Assembly (NCBI RefSeq): GCF_025751515.1 | Contig: NZ_JAOWLE010000003.1 | Location: 233,895-297,894 of the forward strand | Length of the DNA: 64,000 nt | Direction: 5' to 3' | Source of the DNA: Actibacterium sp. XHP0104 | GTDB lineage: Bacteria > Pseudomonadota > Alphaproteobacteria > Rhodobacterales > Rhodobacteraceae | Part shown: one piece after another, positions 44,406 through 53,217 of the stretch | Numbering within the stretch: the first letter of the stretch is position 1 | Layout of the letters: each line of letters opens with the position of its first letter | The notes under the pieces: generated by a model | What the model was told of the DNA's origin: nothing | The model's database searches: none | What the model saw: the letters and a program-made list of their open reading frames with translations, nothing else | Program-made: the position numbers and the translations under genes

Positions 44406-47400
44406 CGGCGCGCCCGGCGCGGCTTAGGCCCAGATCGCCCAGAATGGCATAAAGCCCCGGCACCACCAGCAGCACCAGAACCGTCGCCGCCAGCAACCCG
44501 AACCCGACCGAGATCACCAGCGGTTTCACCGTCTGGGCCTGGGTGCTGGTTTCCAGCAACAGCGGCATCATGCCGGCGATGGTGGTGCTGACCGACACGA
44601 TGATCGGGCGAAACCGTTCGCGACTGGCCTGACCGGCGGCGCGGGCCAGATCCATGCCCTCGGCGGCGTGGCGCTTGATGACCTCGACCAGCAGGATGGC
44701 GTTGTTCACGACAATCCCGGCCAGCGAGGCGGCCCCCATGATCGACGGCATCGAGATATTGTATCCCATCAGCTTGTGCCCCAGCACCACGCCGACCAGC
44801 GCCAGCGGGATGGTCAGCATCACGATCACCGGTTCGACATAGCTGCGGAACTGGAACGACAGGATGACATAGATGCCCACAAGACCAATCGCGAAGCCCC
44901 GCAGGATCGAGCCCACGGTCTCGGCCGAATTGGCGCTTTGCCCGCCGATCTCGGCGCTGAGGCCGGGGGTGCGGGCGATCAGGTCGGGCAGATAGCCCTT
45001 GGCCAGCGCCGACACGATCGCATCGGCATTGCCCACGCGGCCATCGACATCGGCCGACACGGTCAGCGTGCGCCGCCCATCGACATGGGCAACCGAGGCC
45101 CAGCCACGCGCGTGGTCCAGCCGCGCCACGGTCGACAACGGCACTGCGGTGCCATCGGCCAGGCGGATCTCGAATTCGGTCAGGTCATCCATGCTGTCAC
45201 GGTCGGCATCGGCCTGTTGCAGGGTGATCTCAAAGGCCGTGTCGCCGACCTGCACCGTGGTGATGATGCGGCCCAGATAGGCGGTGCCGATCTGCGCGGC
45301 GATGTCTTGCGCGGTCAGGCCCAGACCGGTCGCACCGGGGGCCAGGGTCAGGCGCAGCTCTGGCCGGCCGGGGCGCAGGTCGTGCAGGGCGTTATAGACC
45401 CCGGCATAGGATTGCGCCTCGGCCAGCAGGGCATCACCGGCGCGGCTTAGGACATCCAGGTCGGGATGAAACAGCCGAATTTCCACCGCCGTGCCCTGTG
45501 GGCCAAAGCCCGGCTCGGTCAGGGTGATGGCGATGGCGCCGGGCACCGGGCCGATTTCTTGCCGCCACAGGGTGGTCAGCTGATCCAGCGTGGTGCGGCG
45601 CGCGCCGGCGCCCAGCAGATCGGCCGACACCGTGGCCACATGCGGGCCGGTTTCGCCGGCGCTTAGGTTGCGGTTGAACCGGGTCTGCACCGATTGCACC
45701 AGTGGCGCGCCGCCGGGCTGATCGGGTGACAGGGTGTCGTTGACGCGGGCCAGCGCGGCCTCGACCTGGGCTGTCACCTGCGCGGTGCGGGCCAGCGGCG
45801 TGCCCTGCGGCATCAGGATGCGCGCCTCGATCACGTCGCCGTCGATCTCGGGCAGGGCCTCGCGTTTGACATAGCCGCCGCGCATGACGCCGACGGTGAC
45901 GATCAGCAACGCGATCACCATCCCGGTGACGAAATAGCGCCGCGCAATCGCCAGATCGGCCAGCCGCCCGACGCCCTGTTCAAGAAAGCGTTCAAACCGC
46001 GCGTCAAACCGCTGGCGCAGTTTCGACGGCGGGCGCGAGGCATGGCGCAACCCGTGCGACAGGTGATGCGGCAGGATCAGGAAGGCCTCGATCAGGCTGG
46101 CGAAAAGCGCGGCGATCAGCACAATCGGCAGCACCTCGAGCACCGCGCCCAATTCGCCCGACAGGAACGACAGCGGCAGAAAGATCGCGACCGTGGTCAG
46201 GAAGGATGACACCACGCCCGGCATCACCTGCAAGGTGCCCGCTATCGCCGCCTGGGCAGGCGAGGCCCCGCGGGCATGGGCGGTGGCGATGGCGTCCGAG
46301 ATTACGATGGAATCGTCCATCACGATGCCGATCGCCATCAGCAAAGCCACAAGCGTGATCATGTTGATCGACAGGCCGAACAAGGTCATCGCGACAAAGG
46401 CACCCAAGAACGCCACGGGCAGGCCCATCGCCGCCCAGATCGCATAGCCGGGGCGGAAAAACAGGCTCATGACCAGCAGCACCAGCACCAGGCCCATCAC
46501 CCCGTTCTGCACCAGCATGGCCAGACGGTCGCGCACGATGCCGGTCATGTCCTGCACCACCTCGACGCGCAGGCCGGGGGGCATGGTTTCGGCCTCGGCG
46601 GCGATGACCTTTTCGACCGTGTCGAACACGGTCAGCGCATCGGCATCCAGCGATTTGTCGATCTGCAGGTAGACCGCGCGCTGGCCGTCCAGAAAGGCCT
46701 GTTCCTCGGCCGGGCTATAGGCCTGTTCGATACCGGCAATCTGGCCCAGCGTGATCTCGCTGCCATTGGGGCGCGAGAGGATGACGATATCGGCCAGCTC
46801 AGCCAGGGTGCGGCGCTCGGCCACCAGGCGCATGGTGATGTCCTGGCCAGGGGTTTCCAGGCTGCCCAGTGGCCGGTCAAGGCTTTGCGCCTCGATCCGC
46901 GCGGCCAGTTGGGCGGCGGTCAGGTTATGCTGGGCCAGAACGGCGCGCGGCACGGTGATCTGCAATTGCCGCGTGCCAAAGCCCGACACCGTGACCCGCG
47001 CCACGCCGGGCAGCGCGGCAAGTGTGGTTTCCAAGCCGGCGGCGTAGGTTTCCAGCGCGATCTCGGGCGCGTCCCCCGCAACCGCGACCATCGCGATCAT
47101 GTCGGTGCGGTGCAGACGGCGCACGGTGGCGGGGTCGGCGTCATCGGGGAAATCGTCGATGGCGCTTAGCTCGGTTCGCAGGTCGTTGACGAACTGCCCG
47201 GCATCGCCTTTGGGGGCCATGGTGGCCACGGCGCGGGCGGCATTGTCGCGGGCGGTGCAGGTCAGCTCGTCAAGGTATTCCACAGCCTCGACCGCATCCC
47301 AGATCCGGCGACAGATCGCGTCTTCGACCTCTTGCGGAGCGGCCCCGCGATAGATCACCGAGATCTCGGCCTCGGTCGGGCGGAAATCGGGAAAGGTTTC

Positions 47401-47496
47401 GCGTTTCAGCATCGGCGCGGCCATGATGCCCACCGCCGCAATCAGCACCAGCAGCAGGTTTGCCGCCGTGGGGTGCCGGGTGAACCAGCCGATCAT
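44374..47496 (-). CDS. RND efflux pump inner-membrane permease
   Basis: A 1040-residue proton-driven pump with the twelve-helix RND layout: N-terminal helix WFTRHPTAANLLLVLIAAVG, first large periplasmic loop, the helix block GLVLVLLVMSLFFRPGYA to ISDAIATAHARGASPAQAA, and a second repeat ending in MPLLLETSTQAQTVKPL. It is of the hydrophobic/amphiphilic efflux type that works with a periplasmic adaptor and TolC. The gene overlaps the adaptor gene by four bases. The substrate cannot be told from sequence. No TolC gene is in this operon. Confidence 0.93.
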   Translation of the reverse strand: MIGWFTRHPTAANLLLVLIAAVGIMAAPMLKRETFPDFRPTEAEISVIYRGAAPQEVEDAICRRIWDAVEAVEYLDELTCTARDNAARAVATMAPKGDAGQFVNDLRTELSAIDDFPDDADPATVRRLHRTDMIAMVAVAGDAPEIALETYAAGLETTLAALPGVARVTVSGFGTRQLQITVPRAVLAQHNLTAAQLAARIEAQSLDRPLGSLETPGQDITMRLVAERRTLAELADIVILSRPNGSEITLGQIAGIEQAYSPAEEQAFLDGQRAVYLQIDKSLDADALTVFDTVEKVIAAEAETMPPGLRVEVVQDMTGIVRDRLAMLVQNGVMGLVLVLLVMSLFFRPGYAIWAAMGLPVAFLGAFVAMTLFGLSINMITLVALLMAIGIVMDDSIVISDAIATAHARGASPAQAAIAGTLQVMPGVVSSFLTTVAIFLPLSFLSGELGAVLEVLPIVLIAALFASLIEAFLILPHHLSHGLRHASRPPSKLRQRFDARFERFLEQGVGRLADLAIARRYFVTGMVIALLIVTVGVMRGGYVKREALPEIDGDVIEARILMPQGTPLARTAQVTAQVEAALARVNDTLSPDQPGGAPLVQSVQTRFNRNLSAGETGPHVATVSADLLGAGARRTTLDQLTTLWRQEIGPVPGAIAITLTEPGFGPQGTAVEIRLFHPDLDVLSRAGDALLAEAQSYAGVYNALHDLRPGRPELRLTLAPGATGLGLTAQDIAAQIGTAYLGRIITTVQVGDTAFEITLQQADADRDSMDDLTEFEIRLADGTAVPLSTVARLDHARGWASVAHVDGRRTLTVSADVDGRVGNADAIVSALAKGYLPDLIARTPGLSAEIGGQSANSAETVGSILRGFAIGLVGIYVILSFQFRSYVEPVIVMLTIPLALVGVVLGHKLMGYNISMPSIMGAASLAGIVVNNAILLVEVIKRHAAEGMDLARAAGQASRERFRPIIVSVSTTIAGMMPLLLETSTQAQTVKPLVISVGFGLLAATVLVLLVVPGLYAILGDLGLSRAGRAASPDRQSRYP

Positions 47497-48794
47497 TGCG
47501 CGGCCTCAGCCGGGGTGATCAACAGGCCCGGCAGCGCGGGGGTGATGTCGTCGAGGATAACCGCATCGCCCGCGTTCAGCCCCCCGGTGATGATCGCCAG
47601 CCCATCCTGCCGCCAACCCACATCGACGCCGCGCAGTTCCAGCCGCCCGTCGGCGTTTCGGATATAGACCTGACCGTTGTGAACGGCGTTCTCGGGAATG
47701 GCGATACGATCGCCCAGCGCCGGGCCCGTCAGGGTCACGACCAGATACATGTTTGGCACCAGCGGCAGTTTCACCGGCGGGTTCGCCCCGGCATAGGGGT
47801 CTTCAACCGCGATCACCACGGGCACCGACCGCGCCTGCGGGTCCAGCGCGTTTTCCACGCGCAGCACACGGCCCTGCCAGTGCTGGCTGTAATCGCCGGC
47901 AAGGGTCAGGCGGGCCTCGATCCGATCCAGCGTTGCGGTCAGATCGGTGGCGTTCAGACCCGTGCCGCCGCTGGCCGCGCCGATCAGGCGGGCCAGGCCC
48001 TCGACCGGGATATGGGCCGTGGCCTCGATCCGGGCCAATCCATCGCCCGAGACCAGCCGCTGCCCGGCGGGCACGAACTGGTATTCCTGCACGCCAACGG
48101 GGCCGACGCGCAGGTCAAAGGGCGCGATGATCGCGGTTTTCGACAGGTCATGCTGCGCCGTTTGCTGCGCAGCATTGGCGCGGGCAAGCCGGGCCTCAAG
48201 CGCGGCCTGACGCACCGGGATCAGGCCCAGCGTGTTGGTCAGCTCTTGCACCGTGCGGCGCAGTTGCAGGGTCGCGCGTTCCTGTTCATCCAGCCGCGAT
48301 TGCGACGCGGTGCCCTGCGCCACCAGATCACGGGCGCGGGTCAGGTCGGACTCGGCCAGATCTAGACGGCGCTGTTCGATCTCCAGAATGCTGCGGGTGT
48401 TTTGCTCTTCGGTGGCCAGCTGCTGCGCCTCGGCGCTTAGCGCGGCGATATCAGCCTGAACCTGCGCCAGGTTGGCCTGATAGCGCGTGGGGTCGATGGT
48501 CAGCACCTGCGTGCCGGCACCGATCAGGTTGCCGGTTTCCAGATCGGGATGGCGATAGGTGATGGTGCCGGCCACCTCGGCCACGGCATCCCATTGCTGG
48601 GCCGGGCGGGCCTCGGCAAAGCCATGCACGACCGGGCGGATCGGGGTGGGCGTAACCACGCTGACGCGGGCGGTAACCTGCCGCTCGGCATGTTCGACGC
48701 GGGCGGGCGGCCCGGCGCGCGAGACCAGAATGGCGGCGATGGCCACGCCGACGACCAGCGGCGGTACGATCCACAAGGCGCGTTTTCGGGTCAT
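47493..48794 (-). CDS. RND efflux periplasmic adaptor
   Basis: A 433-residue adaptor with an N-terminal membrane segment (about 8-28), lipoyl-like EVAGTITYRHPDLETGNLIGAG at about 72-93, a coiled-coil hairpin from about 115 to 215, and beta-barrel and membrane-proximal domains. It joins the permease to an outer-membrane channel. Four-base overlaps with both the TetR gene upstream and the permease gene downstream show a single translationally coupled operon. Confidence 0.93.
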   Translation of the reverse strand: MTRKRALWIVPPLVVGVAIAAILVSRAGPPARVEHAERQVTARVSVVTPTPIRPVVHGFAEARPAQQWDAVAEVAGTITYRHPDLETGNLIGAGTQVLTIDPTRYQANLAQVQADIAALSAEAQQLATEEQNTRSILEIEQRRLDLAESDLTRARDLVAQGTASQSRLDEQERATLQLRRTVQELTNTLGLIPVRQAALEARLARANAAQQTAQHDLSKTAIIAPFDLRVGPVGVQEYQFVPAGQRLVSGDGLARIEATAHIPVEGLARLIGAASGGTGLNATDLTATLDRIEARLTLAGDYSQHWQGRVLRVENALDPQARSVPVVIAVEDPYAGANPPVKLPLVPNMYLVVTLTGPALGDRIAIPENAVHNGQVYIRNADGRLELRGVDVGWRQDGLAIITGGLNAGDAVILDDITPALPGLLITPAEAAQ

Positions 48795-49399
48795 CGCAGA
48801 TTTCCTTTTGCGAACAGCGACAGCTGTATGTCGATCAAACGGCGGCCCTCGGCCACCAGGTCAAATCCGTGCCCTGTCAGCGTCCAGCGCAGCACGGTAC
48901 CCTGGATCAGCCCCATCAACAGATCGGCGCAATCCTGATCGCTGGCGGGCTGGCTCACCTGCCCCTCGGCACGGACCGCACCCAGTTCGGCCACCAACAG
49001 CACCCGCAAATCGCGCATCACCGCCAGATGGACCGGGCGGATATCCTTTTCGGCCTCGACCCGGCCCGAGGTGAACAAAAGCGTCGGAATGGCGGGAAAC
49101 TCGGTGATCAGCGTCAACTGCGCCGCAAGCACCGCGCGAATGCGGTCAAGCGGCGTGGTGGCACCGGCAAGGGCCTCGTCCCACGAGCCGCGGGCGCGCT
49201 TGCGGATCTCGTTCAAGACCGCGGCCCAGATGGCATTCTTGGTGGGATAGTGACGAAAAATGGCGGCCTGGGTCAGGCCGACCTGGCGCGCAATCACCGT
49301 GGTCGACAGGGATTCGACAGGCGTGGTCGGCAGCAGATCAAGCACCGCCTGCACGATCTGTTGCTGTCGTTCCTCGGCCGTTTTTCGGGTGCGAGTCAT
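48791..49399 (-). CDS. TetR family regulator of the RND operon
   Basis: A 202-residue repressor with the N-terminal helix-turn-helix STTVIARQVGLTQAAIFRHY at about 36-55 and a C-terminal ligand domain. It is the first gene of the RND operon and should repress it, with release by a pump substrate. The palindromic operator at 49414-49433 lies 15 bases before its start codon, which indicates self-control together with the pump genes. Confidence 0.92.
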   Translation of the reverse strand: MTRTRKTAEERQQQIVQAVLDLLPTTPVESLSTTVIARQVGLTQAAIFRHYPTKNAIWAAVLNEIRKRARGSWDEALAGATTPLDRIRAVLAAQLTLITEFPAIPTLLFTSGRVEAEKDIRPVHLAVMRDLRVLLVAELGAVRAEGQVSQPASDQDCADLLMGLIQGTVLRWTLTGHGFDLVAEGRRLIDIQLSLFAKGNLR

Positions 49400-49413
49400 G
49401 GGATGCGCCTTTA

Positions 49414-49433
49414 GTTAGTGATAACTCACTAAC
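49414..49433. promoter_or_regulatory. Operator palindrome of the RND operon
   Basis: Perfect inverted repeat GTTAGTGA / TCACTAAC with a TAAC spacer, just upstream of the TetR gene. The size and symmetry suit a TetR dimer. Binding is inferred from position. Confidence 0.75.
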
Positions 49434-49459
49434 ATAATTTCAGGCATCTCACAATTTGG

Positions 49460-49488
49460 CCGGGGGGCGACAGGTTGCCGCCCCCCGG
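49460..49488 (-). terminator. Terminator-like hairpin
   Basis: Arms CCGGGGGGCG and CGCCCCCCGG (10 bp) around a 9-base loop, just after the stop of the peroxidase-related gene. No T run follows on the minus strand, so it may be a weak or Rho-assisted terminator. Confidence 0.5.
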
Positions 49489-49496
49489 ATCAGGGC

Positions 49497-50075
49497 TTAG
49501 CGGCCCATCGTGTAGAATTCGGGGTTGGCGCGCATGTTGGTCACGTTGGCCATGCGGTTCGACAGGCCAAAGAAGGCGGTGATACCTGCGATATCCCAGG
49601 CGTCCTCGGCATCCAGCCCGTGGGCCGCGAGGGTTTCGAAATCGGCATCCGTGACCTCATAGGCGTGATGAGACACTTTGACCGCGAAATCCAGCATCGC
49701 CTTTTGGCGCGGCGTGATGTCGGCCTTGCGATAGTTCACCGCCACCTGGTCGGCGACCAGCGGGTTCTTGGCCCGCACGCGCAGAATGGCGCCATGCGAG
49801 ATCACGCAATACTGGCACTGGTTCAGGTTCGAAGTCGTGACGATGATCATCTCGCGATCGGCATGGGTCAGGTTGCCCGGCTTGTCCATCAGCGCATCAT
49901 GATAGGCAAAGAACGCGCGGAATTCGTCGGGGCGGTGCGCCAGGACGAGAAAGACATTGGGGATGAACCCCGCCTTTTCCTGCACGGCCTCCAGCCGGGT
50001 GCGAATGTCTTCGGGCATCTCCGACAGGGCCGGCACGGGAAAGCGGCTGATAGGTGCCTGGTCTGCTTGGGTCAT
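49497..50075 (-). CDS. Peroxidase-related AhpD-like protein
   Basis: A 192-residue protein of the carboxymuconolactone decarboxylase/AhpD fold. The redox motif CQYC is followed by VISHGA (about residues 85-94), as in the uncharacterised peroxidase-related enzymes. Such proteins reduce peroxides or act on small aldehydes or quinones. It is 39 bases downstream of the AcuR-like regulator on the same strand and is probably its target. Substrate unknown. Confidence 0.88.
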   Translation of the reverse strand: MTQADQAPISRFPVPALSEMPEDIRTRLEAVQEKAGFIPNVFLVLAHRPDEFRAFFAYHDALMDKPGNLTHADREMIIVTTSNLNQCQYCVISHGAILRVRAKNPLVADQVAVNYRKADITPRQKAMLDFAVKVSHHAYEVTDADFETLAAHGLDAEDAWDIAGITAFFGLSNRMANVTNMRANPEFYTMGR

Positions 50076-50114
50076 TGGTTGTCTCCGGGTTGTGACGGCT
50101 GCGCCGCCAGATTT

Positions 50115-50774
50115 TCAGGACGAGGGGTTTCGGTCTTGCCGGGCGCCGATCATGGCGAAAAATCCTTCGGCAAAAATTTCAAGCGGTTCGGGCTGGCGTT
50201 CCAGCTTGGCGCGCAGAACGGCGCCTTCCCATCCGATCCAGAACAGCGCGGCCAGGCGGTCGCAATCATGGTGCGGGGCGATCTCGCCCGTATCCTGCGC
50301 AGCCCGCAGACAGTCGGCGGTCAACGCCTGCCAGGTGTCGAACACACCGGTCAGCTGGCCGCGCAAAACCTCGGGCAAGGTGCCCATCTCCTGGCCCAGA
50401 TTACCCACCAGACAGCCGCGCCGATACTGATAGCGCGCCATGCCATGCATGGCCTCGGCCACAAAAGCGCGCATCCGGTTCAGCGGGGTCAGGCTGTCAT
50501 CGGTGAACCAGCGGGTCAGCATGATGACGAAGTACTCCGAGTAGCGGTCGATCAGCTCTGAGCCAAAGGCCGTCTTGCTGTCGAAATAGTGGTAGAAAGA
50601 CCCCTTTGGCACCTCGGCCAGGCGCAGGATCTCGTCGATCCCGACTGCCGAGAAGCCCTTTTCCGTCAGCACGGCCAGACCGGCATTCACCAGACGCTCC
50701 ATCGTTGCACGATGCTGGGCCTCGTCTTTGGGCGGGCGACCACGGCCGCGTTTGGGGGGGCGATTCTCTGTCAT
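50115..50774 (-). CDS. TetR family regulator, AcuR-like
   Basis: A 219-residue regulator with an N-terminal KRGRGRPPK arm, helix-turn-helix VGIDEILRLAEVPKGSFYHY at about 42-61, and a C-terminal domain with RRGCLVGNLGQEMG and WIGWEGAVLRAKLERQPEPL. These blocks match AcuR, the acrylate-responsive repressor of Rhodobacter, closely. However no acuI reductase or DMSP lyase gene is beside it; the next gene is AhpD-like. It may answer to another reactive small molecule. The operator at 50781 suggests self-repression. Confidence 0.88.
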   Translation of the reverse strand: MTENRPPKRGRGRPPKDEAQHRATMERLVNAGLAVLTEKGFSAVGIDEILRLAEVPKGSFYHYFDSKTAFGSELIDRYSEYFVIMLTRWFTDDSLTPLNRMRAFVAEAMHGMARYQYRRGCLVGNLGQEMGTLPEVLRGQLTGVFDTWQALTADCLRAAQDTGEIAPHHDCDRLAALFWIGWEGAVLRAKLERQPEPLEIFAEGFFAMIGARQDRNPSS

Positions 50775-50780
50775 TCCGAA

Positions 50781-50803
50781 TTAATAGACCGATCGTCTAT
50801 TAA
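50781..50803. promoter_or_regulatory. Operator palindrome of the AcuR-like regulator
   Basis: Perfect 9-bp arms TTAATAGAC and GTCTATTAA around a 5-base CGATC spacer, starting six bases upstream of the regulator's ATG, so a bound dimer would block initiation. The GACCGATCGTC centre is of the type bound by many TetR proteins. Confidence 0.8.
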
Positions 50804-51002
50804 AATCAAGAACAGACCACGGGGCCTGCCAAACCGCGGGTTTTCGCTTGGGTTTCAGGGGTCAGACGTTGCATGCAAGCCGCAAAGCCACGCGCCAGGG
50901 TGCAACGCAGCAACTGATTGCGCCTTGCGCGTTTCAAACCTACGGTTTAAAGGATCGCCGTGCGACGGCCAGTCAGCAAGACCGGCCCCGCGAGAGAGGA
51001 AT

Positions 51003-51040
51003 GCCGCTGTAGCTCAGCTGGTAGAGCACGTCATTCGTAA
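51003..51040 (+). pseudogene. 5' half of tRNA-Thr(CGT) split by the island
   Basis: Thirty-eight bases equal to tRNA positions 1-38: acceptor strand GCCGCTG, D arm, and the anticodon stem and loop up to TTCGTAA. After that the sequence departs from any tRNA. The matching 3' half lies at 62121-62165 and closes the acceptor stem perfectly (CAGCGGC). The native promoter of the tRNA should still read through this half into the complete tRNA 99 bases further on. Confidence 0.92.
51033..51040 (+). repeat. Left attachment core (attL)
   Basis: ATTCGTAA, the anticodon loop of tRNA-Thr(CGT), at the junction between tRNA 5' half and island. The same eight bases are at 62120-62127 at the right junction, and flanks differ immediately outside, so the crossover lies within these eight bases. 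Confidence 0.85.
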
Positions 51041-51101
51041 GTAGCGGGTCCATCCGCGATTGACGTTTGAGACCAGTGAGTTAGAGAAGTCGCGCAGTAG
51101 C

Positions 51102-51120
51102 TAGTAGGGCCATAGTAGGG
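51102..51120 (+). repeat. Arm-type repeats near attL (two TAGTAGGG)
   Basis: TAGTAGGG at 51102-51109 and 51113-51120, an 11-bp period, each followed by CC. Identical octamers with the same orientation and period occur at the other end of the island (61946-61987). They are probably binding sites for the N-terminal arm-binding domain of the recombinase or for an excision factor. Confidence 0.65.
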
Positions 51121-51138
51121 CCGCGGAAAGAGAAGAAT

Positions 51139-51214
51139 GCCGGTGTAGCTCAGCTGGTAGAGCACGTCATTCGTAATGATGGGGTCGTAGGTTCGAGTCC
51201 TATCACCGGCACCA
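51139..51214 (+). tRNA. tRNA-Thr(CGT), carried by the island
   Basis: A complete 76-base tRNA including encoded CCA. Acceptor stem GCCGGTG pairs with CACCGGC; D arm GCTC/GAGC; anticodon stem CGTCA/TGATG with loop TTCGTAA, anticodon CGT reading ACG (Thr); T arm with TTCGAGT loop. It differs from the split host copy at the acceptor stem (GCCGGTG against GCCGCTG) and in the T stem. It lies inside the island, same strand as the disrupted gene. Confidence 0.95.
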
Positions 51215-51394
51215 TTCTTCTCCACCACCTCCGAAAATTTAGCACTGGAATCAACACCTTCGGCAAGCCTGCAAGGTGACGTTTGCGCTTTCGATTATCA
51301 GACATCCGGGTTAGGCTGCGCGTAGGATTGGCAGAAAGAGCCAGTCTCGGGGCGTAGTAACCCCACCGCAAGCGGTCGGTGTCGGCCGAAATGA

Positions 51395-51670
51395 CACCTT
51401 GCCGAACGTTCGGACGAAAAGACTGCGCTGGCCTATGTCATGATCCAAGAAGATGTGCGCCGGTCGCTGCGCGCGTCCTCGACAGCAGAGTTTCCGGATC
51501 GCTTCGGTACTGGAACGCGGAACATGGGAAATTGCATCTATCAGGTTGTCGGTCACTTCGATGCCCAAAATGGTTTCGGCGCGATGATACGCGGTACATT
51601 CACCGGCACGACCAAGTACTTCCCCGAGCGTGGAAGTTGGCGGACGCTGACGTTGGATGTGCAAGGGTAA
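51395..51670 (+). pseudogene. Fragment of a small hypothetical gene
   Basis: The frame is open from 51395 to the stop at 51668 and encodes EKTALAYVMIQEDVRRSL, then LRASSTAEFPD and later VVGHFDAQNGFGAMIR. These match a widespread small-protein family that shares a K/R-x-PSTA-x-FP motif and a VxGxxDAQNxFGA motif. An N-terminal signal segment expected in that family is missing, because a stop lies just upstream at 51392. The ATG at 51440 could give a 76-residue protein, but a decayed 5'-truncated copy is more likely. Confidence 0.4.
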
Positions 51671-52440
51671 GCCCAAAATGCACCACCACACGTCCTTAGG
51701 CGTCCGCCTGTGGGCAGTGCTGCCCTTTGGGCACCCCCACCCCCGCAGGTTGCCCAGTAAGCACCCCGCATAGCTTCAATGTAGCGTTGCACCTGCTGAT
51801 TGATGTTGCCAGGATCTAAGTTGAAGGGGGCTATAGCTGAGAGTTGATGATGGCCCCTGAAGATCGGCATATCATGGTGTTGTGCGGGCGCTGCAATTCT
51901 CGCAGAGAAAGGGATATGCCACACGACGAGGACTACCATCACGACTTTACCCGATCCACATAGATTTTCATCTGGTACGCCGCAGTCAAGAATTGGATAG
52001 CAAATATCCGACATTTCACCCACCGAAGCTTGAGCCATTCGCTCTTGGCTTCAATGCCTTCTCGCATGACCTATCAGTCAGTGATGCCCTGATGTAGTCG
52101 CAGTTAGGGTAAGTGGGGGCGGAACTATTAGTAGAGCACAATTTGTTTATGTCGATTATAGACCAAACTACTGTTTTTGTTGCAGAAAATTCCGCACAAG
52201 CATCGGTAAATGGTAAATATCGGCTGACACCACTTGTTTCAGGGTGCAAGCCGCAGTGCTGCTACCTGGGGCAGGAGGTAGTAGAGCCTATTGCCATTAG
52301 TATTATGATACTACTAATTATAGTTTAGTATAATAATAACAATGGCTTGCAAAAATTTCCTCCAAACGGCTGACTTCACTAGAATTTGCCCTGCGGCGTA
52401 CCCTTTTTGGTAGAAATACGATCAAAACTAGACATTGGGT
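51671..52440. other. Gene-poor, AT-rich island stretch
   Basis: About 770 bases without a supported gene. Frames of 70-160 codons exist on both strands but have irregular composition and no recognisable motifs. The last part (52280-52400) is strongly AT-rich, with runs such as TATTATGATACTACTAATTA. It may be a decayed cargo region. Confidence 0.5.
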
Positions 52441-52476
52441 AGTGAGACCCAACTAAAGTCACTTTTGGGTCTCACT
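52441..52476. terminator. Perfect 12-bp hairpin after an island gene
   Basis: Arms AGTGAGACCCAA and TTGGGTCTCACT with a 12-base loop, 16 bases after the stop of the gene at 52492. There is no T run on either side, so it may be an RNA-stabilising or protein-binding structure rather than a simple terminator. Confidence 0.45.
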
Positions 52477-52491
52477 GTCAGCAAACCCAAC

Positions 52492-53118
52492 TTATTCAAA
52501 GCTGCGCAACTCTGGCCGTTTTGATGCTTCTGCTCTTGGGGTCTGTGGTTCAAGTTGATATTCGGCCCACAGGTCCCTCCAATTGAAAGTTGGAAAAGCT
52601 GACATATCAGCAAGGTCCAGCATTGGTTGCCAGAATAGGCCTTTGAGATTGTGTTCTTCGCAGTCGGCTAGCTCGTCCAGCGCTTCTTGAACCTCTTGTT
52701 GGGATTCACCGTAAACTACTCGGCGGATCCACATTGAGATCATCCACTCCAGACCGTACTCAAGGTCCTTTGAGTTCCTAAAGCAATAGTACATGCAGGC
52801 TCTTGGATTATCCTTGGTCTTTGCCTTGAGCTTACGAGGGTCATACGCGACTGCCTGAAGAATTGTTGCTCCAAGGTGTCTCTTGGAAACCAAAGGCTGG
52901 TCCCAGAATAGATATGCGTGCAGTTCTGCTATTGGCGTACCATTCACGAACTCAGTCTTTACCCATCGATACAACTTCGTTTGGCAAATAGCATTCGCCA
53001 GATCAAATACATCGTACTGGGCATCTGGCCTAGATATATAGGTTCGATAGGAAAGTAGCTCTCCATCTTCATCACGATCTGGTCGTCTGGGTTGAAACTC
53101 ATTTGGATAGATCATCAC
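52492..53118 (-). CDS. Island hypothetical protein
   Basis: A 208-residue soluble protein. Start is GTG at 53116-53118 or the ATG directly after it; AAGGAG is well placed for both. It is acidic overall, rich in Tyr/Trp (YCFRNSKDLEYGLEWMISMW), with no membrane helix and no family I recognise. It follows the AlpA-like regulator on the same strand, as small unknown genes often do in AlpA-containing islands. It may take part in excision, maintenance or cargo control. Confidence 0.65.
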   Translation of the reverse strand: MMIYPNEFQPRRPDRDEDGELLSYRTYISRPDAQYDVFDLANAICQTKLYRWVKTEFVNGTPIAELHAYLFWDQPLVSKRHLGATILQAVAYDPRKLKAKTKDNPRACMYYCFRNSKDLEYGLEWMISMWIRRVVYGESQQEVQEALDELADCEEHNLKGLFWQPMLDLADMSAFPTFNWRDLWAEYQLEPQTPRAEASKRPELRSFE

Positions 53119-53217
53119 TTCACTCCTTTCCGGAAATGAGGCGAACGCGGTGATGGATTTCCAAGTTCTGCTATTGGCTGCACCAACTCCACAACGGACC
53201 TCGATCTGCTCCCAATA

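Noticed and set aside
51553..52038. 161-codon minus-strand frame in the island
   Set aside because: It overlaps the more convincing plus-strand fragment, lacks a ribosome site and has no recognisable motif; composition is irregular.
52113..52328. 71-codon plus-strand frame in AT-rich island DNA
   Set aside because: No ribosome site, no similarity, and a random-looking composition; chance frame.
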